Shown here: piece after piece, positions 18,432 to 27,207 of the stretch
How the letters are laid out: each line of letters begins with the position of its first letter
Position numbering within the stretch: the first letter of the stretch is position 1
DNA from: JACVRW01 sp963819635
GTDB taxonomy: Bacteria > Actinomycetota > Thermoleophilia > Solirubrobacterales > Thermoleophilaceae
Reading direction: 5' to 3'
Assembly: GCA_963819635.1 (NCBI GenBank)
Contig: CAWFWX010000003.1
Span: forward strand, 496,001-560,000
DNA: 64,000 nt
Position numbers and translations under genes: made by a program
Notes under the pieces: generated by a model
What the model saw: the letters and a program-made list of their open reading frames with translations, nothing else
The model's database searches: none
Told to the model about the DNA's origin: nothing

Positions 18432-19392
18432 TCAGGTCGCAGTCATCGGCGCGGCCGGCTACGGCGGCGCGGTGGCTGCCGCGATCCTGCGGCGGCATCC
18501 CTCGCTCGAGCTCACCGCGGTCACGGCGCGCTCCGACGCCGGTCGCCGGCACGACGACCTCTATCCGCGCTACCGCGTTCCGCTCGAGCTCGAGGAGTTC
18601 GACGCCGACCGCATCGCGGAGCGCGCGCAGTCGGCGGTCGTGGCCTACCCGCACGGCGCCGCCGCGCCTGTCGTCAAGGCGCTGCGCGAGCGCGGCCTGA
18701 AGGTCGTGGACCTGTCCGCCGACTTCCGGCTCGACCGCGAGCGCTACGAGCGCTGGTACCAGGCGCACGCCGCCCCCGAGCTGCTCGAGGATGCCGTGTA
18801 CGGCCTCACCGAGGCACACCGCGACGCGATCCGCGGCGCCGATCTGGTGGCCGCGCCGGGCTGCTACCCGACGGCCGCGCTGCTTGCGCTGTGGCCGCTG
18901 CGCGACCACATAAGCGACGTGGTGGTCGACGCGAAGTCCGGCGCCTCCGGTGCGGGCCGCGATGCGACGCAGACCACCCATTTCGTCTCGGTCACGGAGA
19001 ACGTGCAGCCGTACAAGGTCGAGGGCCACCGCCACGCCGCCGAGCTCGAGCAGGAGCTGAACGGGGCCACCTTCACCTTTGTCCCGCATCTCGTCCCGGT
19101 CGAGCAGGGGCTCCTCGCGAGCTGCTACGTGACGACGGACCTCGACCCGGCAGCGGTGAGCGATCTCTACGGCGAGGCGTACGCGGACGAGCCGTTCATC
19201 GACCTGGTCGACGAGCCGCCGGGCACCGACGAGGTCCGCGAGACGAACCGCTGCCGCATCCAGGTGACCGTGGTGGGGGAGCGGGTGATCGCGCTGGCGG
19301 CGATCGACAACCTCTGGAAGGGCGCCGCCGGCCAGGCCGTCCAGGACCTCAACCTGATGCTGGGCCTGCCCGAGACCGAGGGGCTCGAGTGA
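18424..19392 (+). CDS. argC: N-acetyl-gamma-glutamyl-phosphate reductase
   Basis: A 322-residue dehydrogenase catalysing the NADPH-dependent third step of arginine synthesis. A Rossmann motif opens the protein (VIGAAGYGGAVAA), DLSADFRL is near residue 97, the catalytic cysteine is in APGCYPTAAL near residue 148, and GHRHAAELEQEL lies near residue 202. It is the first gene of the run argC-argJ-argB-argD-argG. Its stop overlaps the argJ GTG (19389). Confidence 0.96.
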   Translation: MPDQVAVIGAAGYGGAVAAAILRRHPSLELTAVTARSDAGRRHDDLYPRYRVPLELEEFDADRIAERAQSAVVAYPHGAAAPVVKALRERGLKVVDLSADFRLDRERYERWYQAHAAPELLEDAVYGLTEAHRDAIRGADLVAAPGCYPTAALLALWPLRDHISDVVVDAKSGASGAGRDATQTTHFVSVTENVQPYKVEGHRHAAELEQELNGATFTFVPHLVPVEQGLLASCYVTTDLDPAAVSDLYGEAYADEPFIDLVDEPPGTDEVRETNRCRIQVTVVGERVIALAAIDNLWKGAAGQAVQDLNLMLGLPETEGLE

Positions 19393-20608
19393 CCTTCTTC
19401 AGCTCCCGCTGGGTGGAGGCCCCGGGGCATGTGAGCGAGCTCGACTCCCATCTGCTCCCGACCGGCTTCCGGGCGGCGGGAGTGGCGGCCGGCATCAAGT
19501 CCAGCGGACTCGATGTGGGGGTGTTGACCTCCGATGAGCCAGGCTACGGCCTCCGCCGCGCGCTTCACCACCAATGCGCGCGTCGGCGCACCGGTGATCG
19601 TCACGAAGGAGGCCGCGCTGGATCGCCTGCGTGCGGTGGTCGCGAACTCGGGGTGCTCGAACGTGGGTGACGGCGGCGCGCGGCATCGAAACGGCGATCG
19701 CGATGCAGTCGGTCGCGGCGGAGGAGCTGGGACTGGAGCGGGAGCAGGTCGCGGTCGCCTCCACCGGGGTGATCGGCTCCGAGCTCCCGAGGGAACGGGT
19801 GACGGCGGGCGTGTCCGCGGCCTGTGGCGAGCTCGCCCCGGGCGCCGACGACTTCTCACAGGCGATCCTCACGAGCGACGCCGGCCCGAAGCGCGCCTGC
19901 CTCGAGGTCGCGCTGTCCGCGGGCGCGGTGCGCCTGTCCGCGCAGGCGAAGGGCGCCGGCATGATCTCGCCGCGCTACGCGACGATGTTCTGCTTCATCC
20001 AGACGGACGCGGCGCTCGACGCCGCGAGCCTCGATCTGCTCACGGGCGTGTGCGTGAAGCGCTCGTTCGACCGCATCAGCGTCGACGGCCAGCTCTCCAC
20101 GAGCGACACCGTCGTGGCGCTTGCGAACGGCGCCTCGGGGGTGCGCGTGGAGCCCGAGTCGGCTGACGAGCTCGCGCTCGGCGAGGCGCTGGACGCCCTG
20201 CTCCGCCAGCTCGCGCTCGAGATCGTGCACGACGGGGAGGGGGCGAGGCGCGTCGGGCGCGTCGTCGTGACGGGCGACCCCGACTCCGTCGAGCCGGTGG
20301 CGCGCGCGGTCGCCAACTCGCCGCTCGTGAAGTCGGCGCTCCACGGCGGCGACCCCAACTTCGGCCGCATCCTCCAGGCCGCCGGCCAGGTCTGGCCACC
20401 CGGCGTCCCGTTCGTGGTCGACCTGGAGATCGAGGGCCACCAGGTCGTCTCGGCCGGCGATGTGGTCGAGCCGGCGCCCGCCGAGCTCGTGCAGGGCGAG
20501 GAGGTCGAGTACGCGCTCACGCTGCCCGGCGAGGGCGGCGAGACCGAGGTCTTCTTCAGCGACCTCAGCCCGGAGTACGTGAACTTCAACGCGGAGTACA
20601 CCTCATGA
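19389..20608 (+). pseudogene. argJ: Ornithine acetyltransferase ArgJ, two frameshifts
   Basis: ArgJ recycles the acetyl group between N-acetylornithine and glutamate. The protein is readable but in three frames: residues from GTG 19389 to LTSDEP; then ATASAARFTTNARVG to NSGCSNVGDG; then ARGIETAIAMQ to the end. The breaks are one extra G in CCAGGCTACG (19541-19544) and one in GACGGCGGCGCG (near 19675). The span is 406 codons plus two bases, as two insertions predict. The self-cleavage site with its Thr nucleophile is intact (RYATMFCFI near 19976-20002). Either arginine synthesis lost acetyl recycling, or these are sequence errors; the intact remainder favours error or very recent damage. Confidence 0.9.
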
Positions 20609-21447
20609 GAGACGTCGCAACGCTGCTCGAGGCGCTCCCGTACATCCGGGAGTTCCACGGGAAGACGGTCGTGATCAAGTACGGCGGGGCGGCGATGATC
20701 CAGCCCGAGCTGCGCGAGGAGTTCGCGCGCGACGTCGTGCTCCTCAAGTACGTCGGGATGAACCCGGTGGTGGTGCACGGCGGCGGACCCGACATCACGG
20801 CCTACATGGAGCGGCTCGGGATGGAGGTGCGCTTCGTGGAGGGCCTGCGCGTGTCCGACGAGGCCACGGTCGAGGTGGCGAAGATGGTCCTCGTCGGCAA
20901 GCAGAACAAGGACATCGTGCTGCGCATCAACCGCCACGGTCAGCCGGCGGTGGGGCTCTGCGGCGACGACGGCGGCCTCTTCACGGTCAAGAAGCAGCTC
21001 GCGGGAGGCGAGACCGACATCGGCTTCGTGGGCGAGATCGAGACCGTGGACGTGGACGTGCTGCTGCACATCGCCGAGGACTACATCCCGGTCGTGGCGT
21101 CGGTCGGCGCCGACACGGAGGGCAACTCCTACAACGTGAACGCCGACGCCGCGGCGGCAGCGGTCGCGGCATCGCTCGGCGCCTTCAAGATCGTCTTCCT
21201 GACGGACGTGGAGGGCTGGCGAGCGGAGCCCGAGGACCCCACGAGCCGGATCTCGGAGGCCACGGCCCAGGAGGTGCGCGAGCGGCTCCCCGAGGTGTCC
21301 GGCGGCATGCGCCCCAAGCTCGAGGCGGCGGTGTACGCGCTCGAGTCCGGCGTGGCGCACGCGCACATCCTCGACGGCCGCCAGCCGCACAGCCTCCTGC
21401 TGGAGCTGTTCACGAACGAGGGCATCGGGACCAAGCTGTGGCCCTAG
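20605..21447 (+). CDS. argB: Acetylglutamate kinase
   Basis: A 280-residue amino-acid kinase that phosphorylates N-acetylglutamate, usually the arginine-inhibited step. Motifs: VIKYGGAAM near residue 24 (phosphate-binding Lys/Gly loop), VVHGGGPDI near 54, SYNVNADAAAAAVA near 174 and KIVFLTDVEGW near 194. An N-terminal helix of about 15 residues precedes the kinase core, the feature linked to hexameric, arginine-sensitive enzymes. ATG 20605 overlaps the argJ stop. Confidence 0.97.
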   Translation: MRDVATLLEALPYIREFHGKTVVIKYGGAAMIQPELREEFARDVVLLKYVGMNPVVVHGGGPDITAYMERLGMEVRFVEGLRVSDEATVEVAKMVLVGKQNKDIVLRINRHGQPAVGLCGDDGGLFTVKKQLAGGETDIGFVGEIETVDVDVLLHIAEDYIPVVASVGADTEGNSYNVNADAAAAAVAASLGAFKIVFLTDVEGWRAEPEDPTSRISEATAQEVRERLPEVSGGMRPKLEAAVYALESGVAHAHILDGRQPHSLLLELFTNEGIGTKLWP

Positions 21448-22586
21448 CGCAGCTCCAGGAGCTGGAGCGCGACGCCGTCATGGCGACCTACGCGCGCAAC
21501 CCGGTCGAGTTCGTGCGCGGCGAGGGCACGCGCCTGTGGGACGACGAGGGGAACGAGTACCTCGACTTCCTGACCGGGATCTCGGTGGCCCAGCTCGGTC
21601 ACTGCCACCCGCGCGTGGTGGAGGCGGTGCGCGAGCAGGCCGGCCGGCTCATGCACGTGGGGAACCTCTTCTACACGGAGCCGGGCATGCGGCTTGCGAA
21701 GCGGCTTGCGGACGTCTCGCTCGGCGGGCGCGTCTTCCTGTGCAACTCGGGGGCCGAGGCGATCGAGTGCGCCCTGAAGGTGGCCCGGAAGCGGCGCCGG
21801 GGCGGCGACTTCGTCGTCATGGAGGGCGGCTTCCACGGCCGGACGATGGGTGCGCTGTCGGCGACGCCGCAGGAGTCGAAGCAGGCGCCCTTCGCGCCGC
21901 TCGTCCCGGGATTCACGGTCGTGCCGCGAAACGACCGCGATGCGCTGGTCGGGGCCGTGACCGGCGACACCGCCGCCGTCCTGCTCGAGCCGATCCAGGG
22001 CGAGTCCGGCATCCACCCGCTCGACCCGGAGCTCCTGCAGGCCGCGCGCGATGCCTGCGACGAACACGGCGCACTCCTCATCTTCGACGAGATCCAGTGC
22101 GGGATGGGTCGCTCGGGGACGCTCTGGGCCCACCAGCAGCTCGGCGTGACGCCGGACGTCATGACGGTCGCGAAGGGGCTCGGCGGGGGCCTGCCGGTCG
22201 GCGCCTGCGTGTCGAGCCCCGAGACCGCGTCCGTGCTCGAGCTGGGCGACCACGGCTCGACCTTCGCCGGAGGGCCGGTGATCGCGGCGGCGGCGAACGC
22301 CGTGCTCGACGTGGTCACCGAGGACGGCTTCCTCGACGCGGTTCGCGATCGCGGCGAGCGGCTGGCCGCGGGCCTGCGCGGACTCGGCCTCGAGCCGCGC
22401 GGCCTCGGCCTGATGCTCGGCTTCGACCTGCCCGATGCGCCCGATGTGGCGCGGCGCCTGCTTCTTGATCAGCGCCTGGTCGTCCACGCGACCGGTCCCG
22501 AGACGATCCGCATGCTGCCCCCGCTGACCGTCTCCGACGACGAGATCGACGACGCCGTGCGCCGGGTCGGCGCCGCGCTGCATTAG
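21438..22586 (+). CDS. argD: Acetylornithine aminotransferase
   Basis: A 382-residue class III PLP aminotransferase. Motifs: SGAEAIECALKVAR near residue 103, a substrate/PLP-contacting GGFHGRTMGALS near 132, LIFDEIQCGMGR near 213 and the Schiff-base lysine in TVAKGLGGGLPVGA near 242. It transfers an amino group from glutamate to N-acetylglutamate semialdehyde. GTG 21438 lies ten bases inside argB, so the two are coupled. Confidence 0.96.
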   Translation: MALAQLQELERDAVMATYARNPVEFVRGEGTRLWDDEGNEYLDFLTGISVAQLGHCHPRVVEAVREQAGRLMHVGNLFYTEPGMRLAKRLADVSLGGRVFLCNSGAEAIECALKVARKRRRGGDFVVMEGGFHGRTMGALSATPQESKQAPFAPLVPGFTVVPRNDRDALVGAVTGDTAAVLLEPIQGESGIHPLDPELLQAARDACDEHGALLIFDEIQCGMGRSGTLWAHQQLGVTPDVMTVAKGLGGGLPVGACVSSPETASVLELGDHGSTFAGGPVIAAAANAVLDVVTEDGFLDAVRDRGERLAAGLRGLGLEPRGLGLMLGFDLPDAPDVARRLLLDQRLVVHATGPETIRMLPPLTVSDDEIDDAVRRVGAALH

Positions 22587-22598
22587 GGTCCGCGCGCG

Positions 22599-23867
22599 AT
22601 GGCCGGCGAGCGCCACACTCTGATCAAGACCGCCTCGTACGAGGCCGAGCCGGGCGAGGTCGGGCGGGTGCTGCTGCTCTACTCGGGCGGCCTCGACACG
22701 TCCGTGATGCTCAAGTGGATCCAGGACGAGTACGAGGCCGAGGTGGTGGCGCTCACCGTCAACCTCGGCCAGCCGGGCGAGGACTACGACGTGGTGAAGG
22801 GCAAGGCGCTGCAGCTCGGCGCGCTCGAGTGCCACGTGGTCGACGCCCGCGAGGAGTTCGCGCGCGACTACGTCCTGCCGGCGATCAAGGCGAACGCCAT
22901 TTACGGCAGCGGCTACCCGCTCTTCACCGCGCTCGGCCGCCCGCTGATCGCGAAGCTGGCCGTGGAGTACGCGCGGCGGAGCGGCTGCGACACGATCGCG
23001 CACGGGTGCACCGGCAAGGGCAACGACCAGGTCCGGATCGAGTCCACCGTCATCGCCCTCGACCCGGAGATGAAGATCATCGCCCCGGTGCGCGGCTGGC
23101 AGATGGGCCGCGAGGAGGAGATCGCCTACGCGCGCGAGCACGGCATCCCCGTGAAGGGCGGGACGGAGGCGCCGCCGTACTCGATCGACGACAACCTCTG
23201 GGGCCGCTCGTCGGAGGGAGGCGCGATCGAGGACCTCGAGGAGCCGCCGCGCGACGACGTCTTCAACCTGGTCACGCGTCCCGAGGAGGCTCCGGACGAG
23301 CCGGAGGACGTGGTGGTCGGCTTCGAGAGCGGCTGCCCGGTGTCGCTCGACGGGGAGCGGCTCGAGCTGGTCGAGCTCCTGGAGCGGGCGGGCGAGATCG
23401 GCGCCCGCCACGGCGTGGGGATCGTGGACCACATCGAGGACCGGATCGTCGGCCTGAAGGTCCGCGACATCTACGAGGTGCCCGCCGCCGCGATCATCCT
23501 GACCGCGCACAAGGAGCTCGAGAAGCTCGTCGGGACGATCCACCAGAACAACTTCAAGCCGCACCTCGACGACCACTGGGCCTACCTCGTCTACGCGGGC
23601 CTGTGGTACGAGCCGCTCCTGTCGGACCTGAACGCGCTGATGGACGCGGTGAACGAGCAGGTGACCGGCGAGATCACGATGCGCCTGTACAAGGGGAGCG
23701 CGCGAGCCGTGGCCCGGCGCTCGCCGAACGCCCTCTACGACCCCGCGCTGGCCGGCTTCGGCGAGTCCGGCGGACTCTTCTCCCAGCAGGCGAGCCCGGG
23801 CTTCATCGAGCTCTGGTCGCTCCAGTCGCGGATGGCGTACAACGTCCGCAACCGCCGCCGCGACTAG
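22599..23867 (+). CDS. argG: Argininosuccinate synthase
   Basis: A 422-residue enzyme joining citrulline and aspartate with ATP. The P-loop pyrophosphatase motif LLYSGGLDTSVMLKW lies near residue 27, HGCTGKGNDQVR near 137 and SIDDNLWGRSSEGG near 198. It has about 20 N-terminal residues more than the short forms. argF, argH and argR are not adjacent and must lie elsewhere. The gene ends in a CTAG whose reverse reading is the stop of the convergent DUF4328 gene. Confidence 0.97.
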   Translation: MAGERHTLIKTASYEAEPGEVGRVLLLYSGGLDTSVMLKWIQDEYEAEVVALTVNLGQPGEDYDVVKGKALQLGALECHVVDAREEFARDYVLPAIKANAIYGSGYPLFTALGRPLIAKLAVEYARRSGCDTIAHGCTGKGNDQVRIESTVIALDPEMKIIAPVRGWQMGREEEIAYAREHGIPVKGGTEAPPYSIDDNLWGRSSEGGAIEDLEEPPRDDVFNLVTRPEEAPDEPEDVVVGFESGCPVSLDGERLELVELLERAGEIGARHGVGIVDHIEDRIVGLKVRDIYEVPAAAIILTAHKELEKLVGTIHQNNFKPHLDDHWAYLVYAGLWYEPLLSDLNALMDAVNEQVTGEITMRLYKGSARAVARRSPNALYDPALAGFGESGGLFSQQASPGFIELWSLQSRMAYNVRNRRRD

Positions 23868-24571
23868 GGGGCCTGTTCGCGCAGGCGCTGTGCCCGCTCT
23901 TCCTGCCGCCGGGTGAGCCGCCGGACGAAGCGGATGGCGAAGATCCCGGCGGCGAGCTCCAGCGCAAGGGTGACGATCAGGACGATCGTGGCGGAGCGCT
24001 CGGCCGCGATCGTGTCCACGGACATGGTCCCGTAGACGCGGTCGCCGATCGTGCCGAGCACCCAGAGGATCCACCAGGCATGGATGAAGCGCGGAACGCG
24101 TTCGGCGCGCGTGTCCCAGTCGCGCATGTCGGGGTCGCTGCCGACCCACGTCTCGATCGCGATCTGCCAAGGACGGAAGAGGTTGAGGATCGGCACGAAC
24201 CAGGCGCCGATGGCCCAGCCGCGGCCGTGGCTCATCCGGCCTCGGATGTAGCGCAGGTTGCCGTACGCGCGGTGGAACCAGAAGATGAAGATGACCGCCC
24301 CGAGCAGGTAGACGACCAAGCCGGCGATCAACGCGACGCCGAGCCGGCCGTCGCTGGCGTCGAGCGCGACGAAGTCGGTGCCGCTGTCCTTCAGCAGAGT
24401 CACGTGCCAGACCGCGATGGCGAGCGAGATCGCGATCACGACCACGTTGAAGCTGAGCCAGCGAGCCGCGAGCAGCCCCGGGACGCGAAGCGGCTTGAAG
24501 TCGTCGACGGTCCGCTGCGGGTCGGCCCGCACCCCCACACTCACGGCATCTGCGATACCCAACAGATGCAA
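23864..24571 (-). CDS. DUF4328 membrane protein
   Basis: A protein of about 235 residues with four hydrophobic segments and the DUF4328 signature GWAIGAWFVPILNLFRPWQ near residue 141, preceded by FWFHRAYGNLR. The family is common in actinobacteria and its role is unknown. The first codon is uncertain: TTG at 24571 opens the frame, but GTG codons about 10-13 residues in are equally plausible. It converges on argG with a four-base CTAG overlap. Confidence 0.75.
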   Translation of the reverse strand: MHLLGIADAVSVGVRADPQRTVDDFKPLRVPGLLAARWLSFNVVVIAISLAIAVWHVTLLKDSGTDFVALDASDGRLGVALIAGLVVYLLGAVIFIFWFHRAYGNLRYIRGRMSHGRGWAIGAWFVPILNLFRPWQIAIETWVGSDPDMRDWDTRAERVPRFIHAWWILWVLGTIGDRVYGTMSVDTIAAERSATIVLIVTLALELAAGIFAIRFVRRLTRRQEERAQRLREQAP

Positions 24572-24620
24572 AGTATTAACGGGAGGTCCTGCGCGAGCGG
24601 CGCGAGTAGCGTTCCCCGCC

Positions 24621-24977
24621 GTGGACCACCTGGCGATCCCGGTTCGCGATCAGGAGCGCTCGCGCCGCTTCTACGAGACCTATTTCGGCTTCGGCGCCCG
24701 CCCGCCACGCCGCTACGACGATGGCGTGCTGATGCTCTACAACGCGAACGGCTTCGCGCTGGCGCTCGGCCCAAGACAGGAGCCGATCGTCCGGCCCGCC
24801 TGGATGCACTTCGGGATCTCGCTCCGCGATCGCGACGCCGTCCTCGCCTTGCGCGATCGTCTCGTCACCGACGGCGTCGAGCTGGTCGAGGAATGGGACG
24901 AGCCGGCCTACGTCAGCGTCAAATGCCGCGACCCCGACGGCTACATCGTCGAGGCGGCGTGGGAGCCGCGCGACTGA
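24621..24977 (+). CDS. VOC-family (glyoxalase/dioxygenase-like) protein
   Basis: A 118-residue single-module protein of the vicinal oxygen chelate superfamily. It has the start VDHLAIPVRDQERSRRFYE, the mid-segment AWMHFGISLRD and the ending VSVKCRDPDGYIVEAAWEP; His3, the His of MHFG and the Glu of VEAAW are the likely metal ligands. These proteins act as dimers on varied small molecules; substrate unknown. The start is GTG 24621. Confidence 0.85.
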   Translation: MDHLAIPVRDQERSRRFYETYFGFGARPPRRYDDGVLMLYNANGFALALGPRQEPIVRPAWMHFGISLRDRDAVLALRDRLVTDGVELVEEWDEPAYVSVKCRDPDGYIVEAAWEPRD

Positions 24978-25022
24978 ACAGCCCAGGAGTCCGCGTCCGT
25001 AGGGCGGCGTAGCGTCGGGCGC

Positions 25023-25223
25023 GTGCCGAAGAAGTATCGCGAGGTGCGCGCAGCGCTCAGGCAGGCTGGCTGGGAGGTCTTGCGCAAGCGTGGATCCCAT
25101 GAGGTCTGGGGGAAGCCCGGCGCGGACGTTCGGATTGTGGTGGCTGGAAAAGCAAGCGACACTGTTCCGGTCGGAACGCTGTCTAGCATTCGCAGAGCAA
25201 GCGGTCTGGAGCATCTTCGATGA
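25023..25223 (+). CDS. hicA: HicA-family mRNA interferase toxin
   Basis: A 66-residue HicA/YcfA-like protein, start GTG 25023. It shows the dsRBD-like fold pattern KYREVRAALRQAGWEVLRKRGSHEVW, where the His of GSH is the catalytic residue in characterised HicA toxins, and a C-terminal VPVGTLSSIRRASGL helix. It cleaves mRNA when not bound by its antitoxin. The antitoxin gene follows with a four-base overlap (ATGA at 25220). Confidence 0.85.
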   Translation: MPKKYREVRAALRQAGWEVLRKRGSHEVWGKPGADVRIVVAGKASDTVPVGTLSSIRRASGLEHLR

Positions 25224-25435
25224 GTGAGTACGTGGTGGTCTTCGAGCGAGCAGAGGACGGTGGGTGGGGCGCATACCTGCCCGATCTCCCAGGTGTGGTC
25301 GCGCTCGGAGCTACCCGCGAGGAGGTCGCATCGCGCATCCGTGAGGCGGTCGACGCTTACGCGGGCGAGATGCTCGCGTTGGGCCAGCCGCTACCCAAGC
25401 CAGTGGCGGCCACGGGAACAATCGAAGCTGCCTGA
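25220..25435 (+). CDS. hicB: HicB-family antitoxin
   Basis: A 71-residue partial-RNase-H-like HicB protein: YVVVFERAEDGGWGAYLPDLPG, then GATREEVASRIREAVDAYAGEM. It would bind and block the upstream HicA. It lacks the extra C-terminal ribbon-helix-helix or HTH DNA-binding domain found in many HicB proteins, so autoregulation by this protein is doubtful. Confidence 0.85.
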   Translation: MSEYVVVFERAEDGGWGAYLPDLPGVVALGATREEVASRIREAVDAYAGEMLALGQPLPKPVAATGTIEAA

Positions 25436-25462
25436 ATCCCGCGTCGAGGCGGTAGCGTCACC

Positions 25463-26053
25463 TTGTCTGTGGACGCCCCTGTCGTCTTCTACTACGACTT
25501 CAACTCGCCCTACGCGTATCTGGCGGCCGAGCGCATCGGCGAGCTGATCCCGGATGCCGAGTGGAGACCGATCGCATTCGCGATTCTCCTCAGCAAGCTC
25601 GGCCGGCTGGAGGGCGTGCTGGAGAACCTCGACCCGGCGCCGGTCGCGGCCGAGATTGCCCAGCGCGCCGGGGATAGGGGCCTCCCGCCGTTCGCACCTC
25701 CTGACGCCTGGCCGGTGGGGACATGGTCGCTGGTCCCGTTGCGGGCGGCCCTTGTGGCCGACGAGCGGGGACGCCTACGCGAGTTCTCGCGCGCCGCCTA
25801 TCGGAAGTCCTTCGTCGAGAGCCGCTCGCTCGCCGAGCTCGACAGCGTGCTCGCGGCAACCCGCCAGGTGGGGCTCGAGCCGGACGAGGTCAGGGATGGC
25901 ATCGAACGGCCGGAGATCAAGGAACGGCTCAAGGGCAACACCGAACAGGCCCTCGCTCGCGGGGTCACCGGCATTCCCACCGTCGCGATAGGCGACGAGC
26001 TCTTCTGGGGCGACGACCGCCTCGACGAAGCCGCGGCCGCCGCAACGCGCTAG
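25463..26053 (+). CDS. DsbA-like thioredoxin-fold oxidoreductase (2-hydroxychromene-2-carboxylate isomerase-like)
   Basis: A 196-residue protein of the DSBA-like family. YYDFNSPYAYLAAERI near residue 9 has Ser where DsbA has its CxxC, as in HCCA isomerases and kappa-class glutathione transferases. ARGVTGIPTVAIGDELFWG near residue 165 supplies the cis-Pro loop. A helical insert fills the middle. Without the CxxC it is not a disulfide oxidase; a thiol-dependent isomerase or transferase is the better guess. Start TTG 25463 or GTG 25469. Confidence 0.78.
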   Translation: MSVDAPVVFYYDFNSPYAYLAAERIGELIPDAEWRPIAFAILLSKLGRLEGVLENLDPAPVAAEIAQRAGDRGLPPFAPPDAWPVGTWSLVPLRAALVADERGRLREFSRAAYRKSFVESRSLAELDSVLAATRQVGLEPDEVRDGIERPEIKERLKGNTEQALARGVTGIPTVAIGDELFWGDDRLDEAAAAATR

Positions 26054-26074
26054 AAGCGCCCGTGACAGTCTCGG

Positions 26075-26821
26075 TTACTGCGCGAGGAGCGCGGCCGCGC
26101 TGCCGTCTGGCGGCGGGTCGTCCAGCCGCCCTGGTGTCCGGCTCGGCTCGTTGGCGGCGGCAGCCCAGTCGACGACGGCGTTCGCCGGGTGCTTGGCGTC
26201 CACGGCGACAGGTACCTCGGCGCCGGGCGCCGCGAGCCAGGCGGCGTAGAACGGGATCTCGGTGTTGCCGGCAACGGCTTGATCTCCATCGTCGAGGCGC
26301 AGCGCGACGTCGAAGTTCAGTGTCGGGCCCATCACGCCGTCGCGCCGGCTGAGGGCGGTGATCGTCGCACGCCGCGGCGTCCACTTCTTAAGGCGGCGCT
26401 GGTCGGCCCCGTCGACGGCCTTGTCCATCACGCCATTTCCGGGCGGCTTGCGACGGCGCTTCTGCCCGGGCTGGTCGGCAACGCCCCAGAGCGCACACAT
26501 GGCCGGCCAGTCGAGCACCAGCTGGTCGCCGTCGCTGTGGCGCACAAGCACCTCGACGCCCAGGCGCAAACGCGCAAGCACATGCGCCGGACCATGCATG
26601 ACCTGGACGCCCCCGGTGCATGCTCCGCTTGCCGTCGGCACCGCGACCGCAACGAAGCGCGTCACGGTCCCTTCGTCGAGCTTCCGTTCGATGCCGACGA
26701 CGGTCGCAACTGCCGAGGCGCCCATCTCCAACGCGCTCTCGACCCGCTCGAAGCCGGGGTCGACAAGCGTCGGACCGAGAATCTCGTTGCCGCTGCGATT
26801 GAGCCAGCTGAGCAGACCCAT
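26075..26821 (-). CDS. Hypothetical protein with two related beta-rich halves
   Basis: A 248-residue protein I do not recognise. Each half carries a similar stretch ending in a conversion to hydrophobic strands: ASAVATVVGIERKLDEGTVTRF near residue 35 and RATITALSRRDGVMGPTLNFDV near 152, each followed by a charged loop and a VPVAVDAKHP-like or RLGVEVLVRH-like strand. That suggests a tandem duplication of a small beta-domain. No signal peptide or transmembrane segment. ATG 26821 is a reasonable start. Confidence 0.55.
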   Translation of the reverse strand: MGLLSWLNRSGNEILGPTLVDPGFERVESALEMGASAVATVVGIERKLDEGTVTRFVAVAVPTASGACTGGVQVMHGPAHVLARLRLGVEVLVRHSDGDQLVLDWPAMCALWGVADQPGQKRRRKPPGNGVMDKAVDGADQRRLKKWTPRRATITALSRRDGVMGPTLNFDVALRLDDGDQAVAGNTEIPFYAAWLAAPGAEVPVAVDAKHPANAVVDWAAAANEPSRTPGRLDDPPPDGSAAALLAQ

Positions 26822-26929
26822 CGCGCGATGCTACCCCTGACCCGCGAAAACCTCCGCCGTTGCGCACTCGAGCGGGGGCGCGCGGCGATCCGCGCGTGAT
26901 TACCCGCGGATTCCGGGAAACTAGGCCAC

Positions 26930-27100
26930 ATGACGACACGGGGCTACACGGTTCTCGGCTGGTTCGCTTGGCAGATCCTCAGCCGAGCCGCGAAGCGCGA
27001 GATCGCGGACAACAAGGTCAAGCTCGGCGCGGCGGCGACCGTGTTCGCGGTGATCGCGGCCGGGATACTGGCCGCGCGCGCCTCTTCCGGCGAGAGCTGA
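26930..27100 (+). CDS. Small membrane protein upstream of dnaE
   Basis: A 56-residue open frame, ATG 26930 to TGA 27098-27100, reading MTTRGYTVLGWFAWQILSR at the start. A basic and polar middle is followed by one hydrophobic helix (about residues 34-50) and a short polar end. Codon use matches the neighbours (G or C in nearly every third position). No known family. It sits about 110 bases before dnaE on the same strand. Confidence 0.5.
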   Translation: MTTRGYTVLGWFAWQILSRAAKREIADNKVKLGAAATVFAVIAAGILAARASSGES

Positions 27101-27207
27101 GCGGGGCCGCCGGGCCCGGCTCGGGGCCGGATTTCCGCAGCTAGCGGCGTCAGGCGCTTCGGGGCCGCGGAGCCGTCGGGCCGCGGACGTATGCTCGGAG
27201 TCCCGCG

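Noticed and set aside
19536..19680. Programmed ribosomal frameshifting in argJ and the other frameshifted genes
   Set aside because: No slippery heptamer or stable downstream hairpin that would fit, two shifts would be needed within 130 bases of argJ, and none of these families is known to use recoding. A shared AGGC insertion signature is a simpler account.
24978..26074. HicAB region as a mobile island
   Set aside because: No integrase, attachment repeat or tRNA nearby, and base composition and codon use match the neighbours closely enough. HicAB pairs occur singly in many chromosomes.
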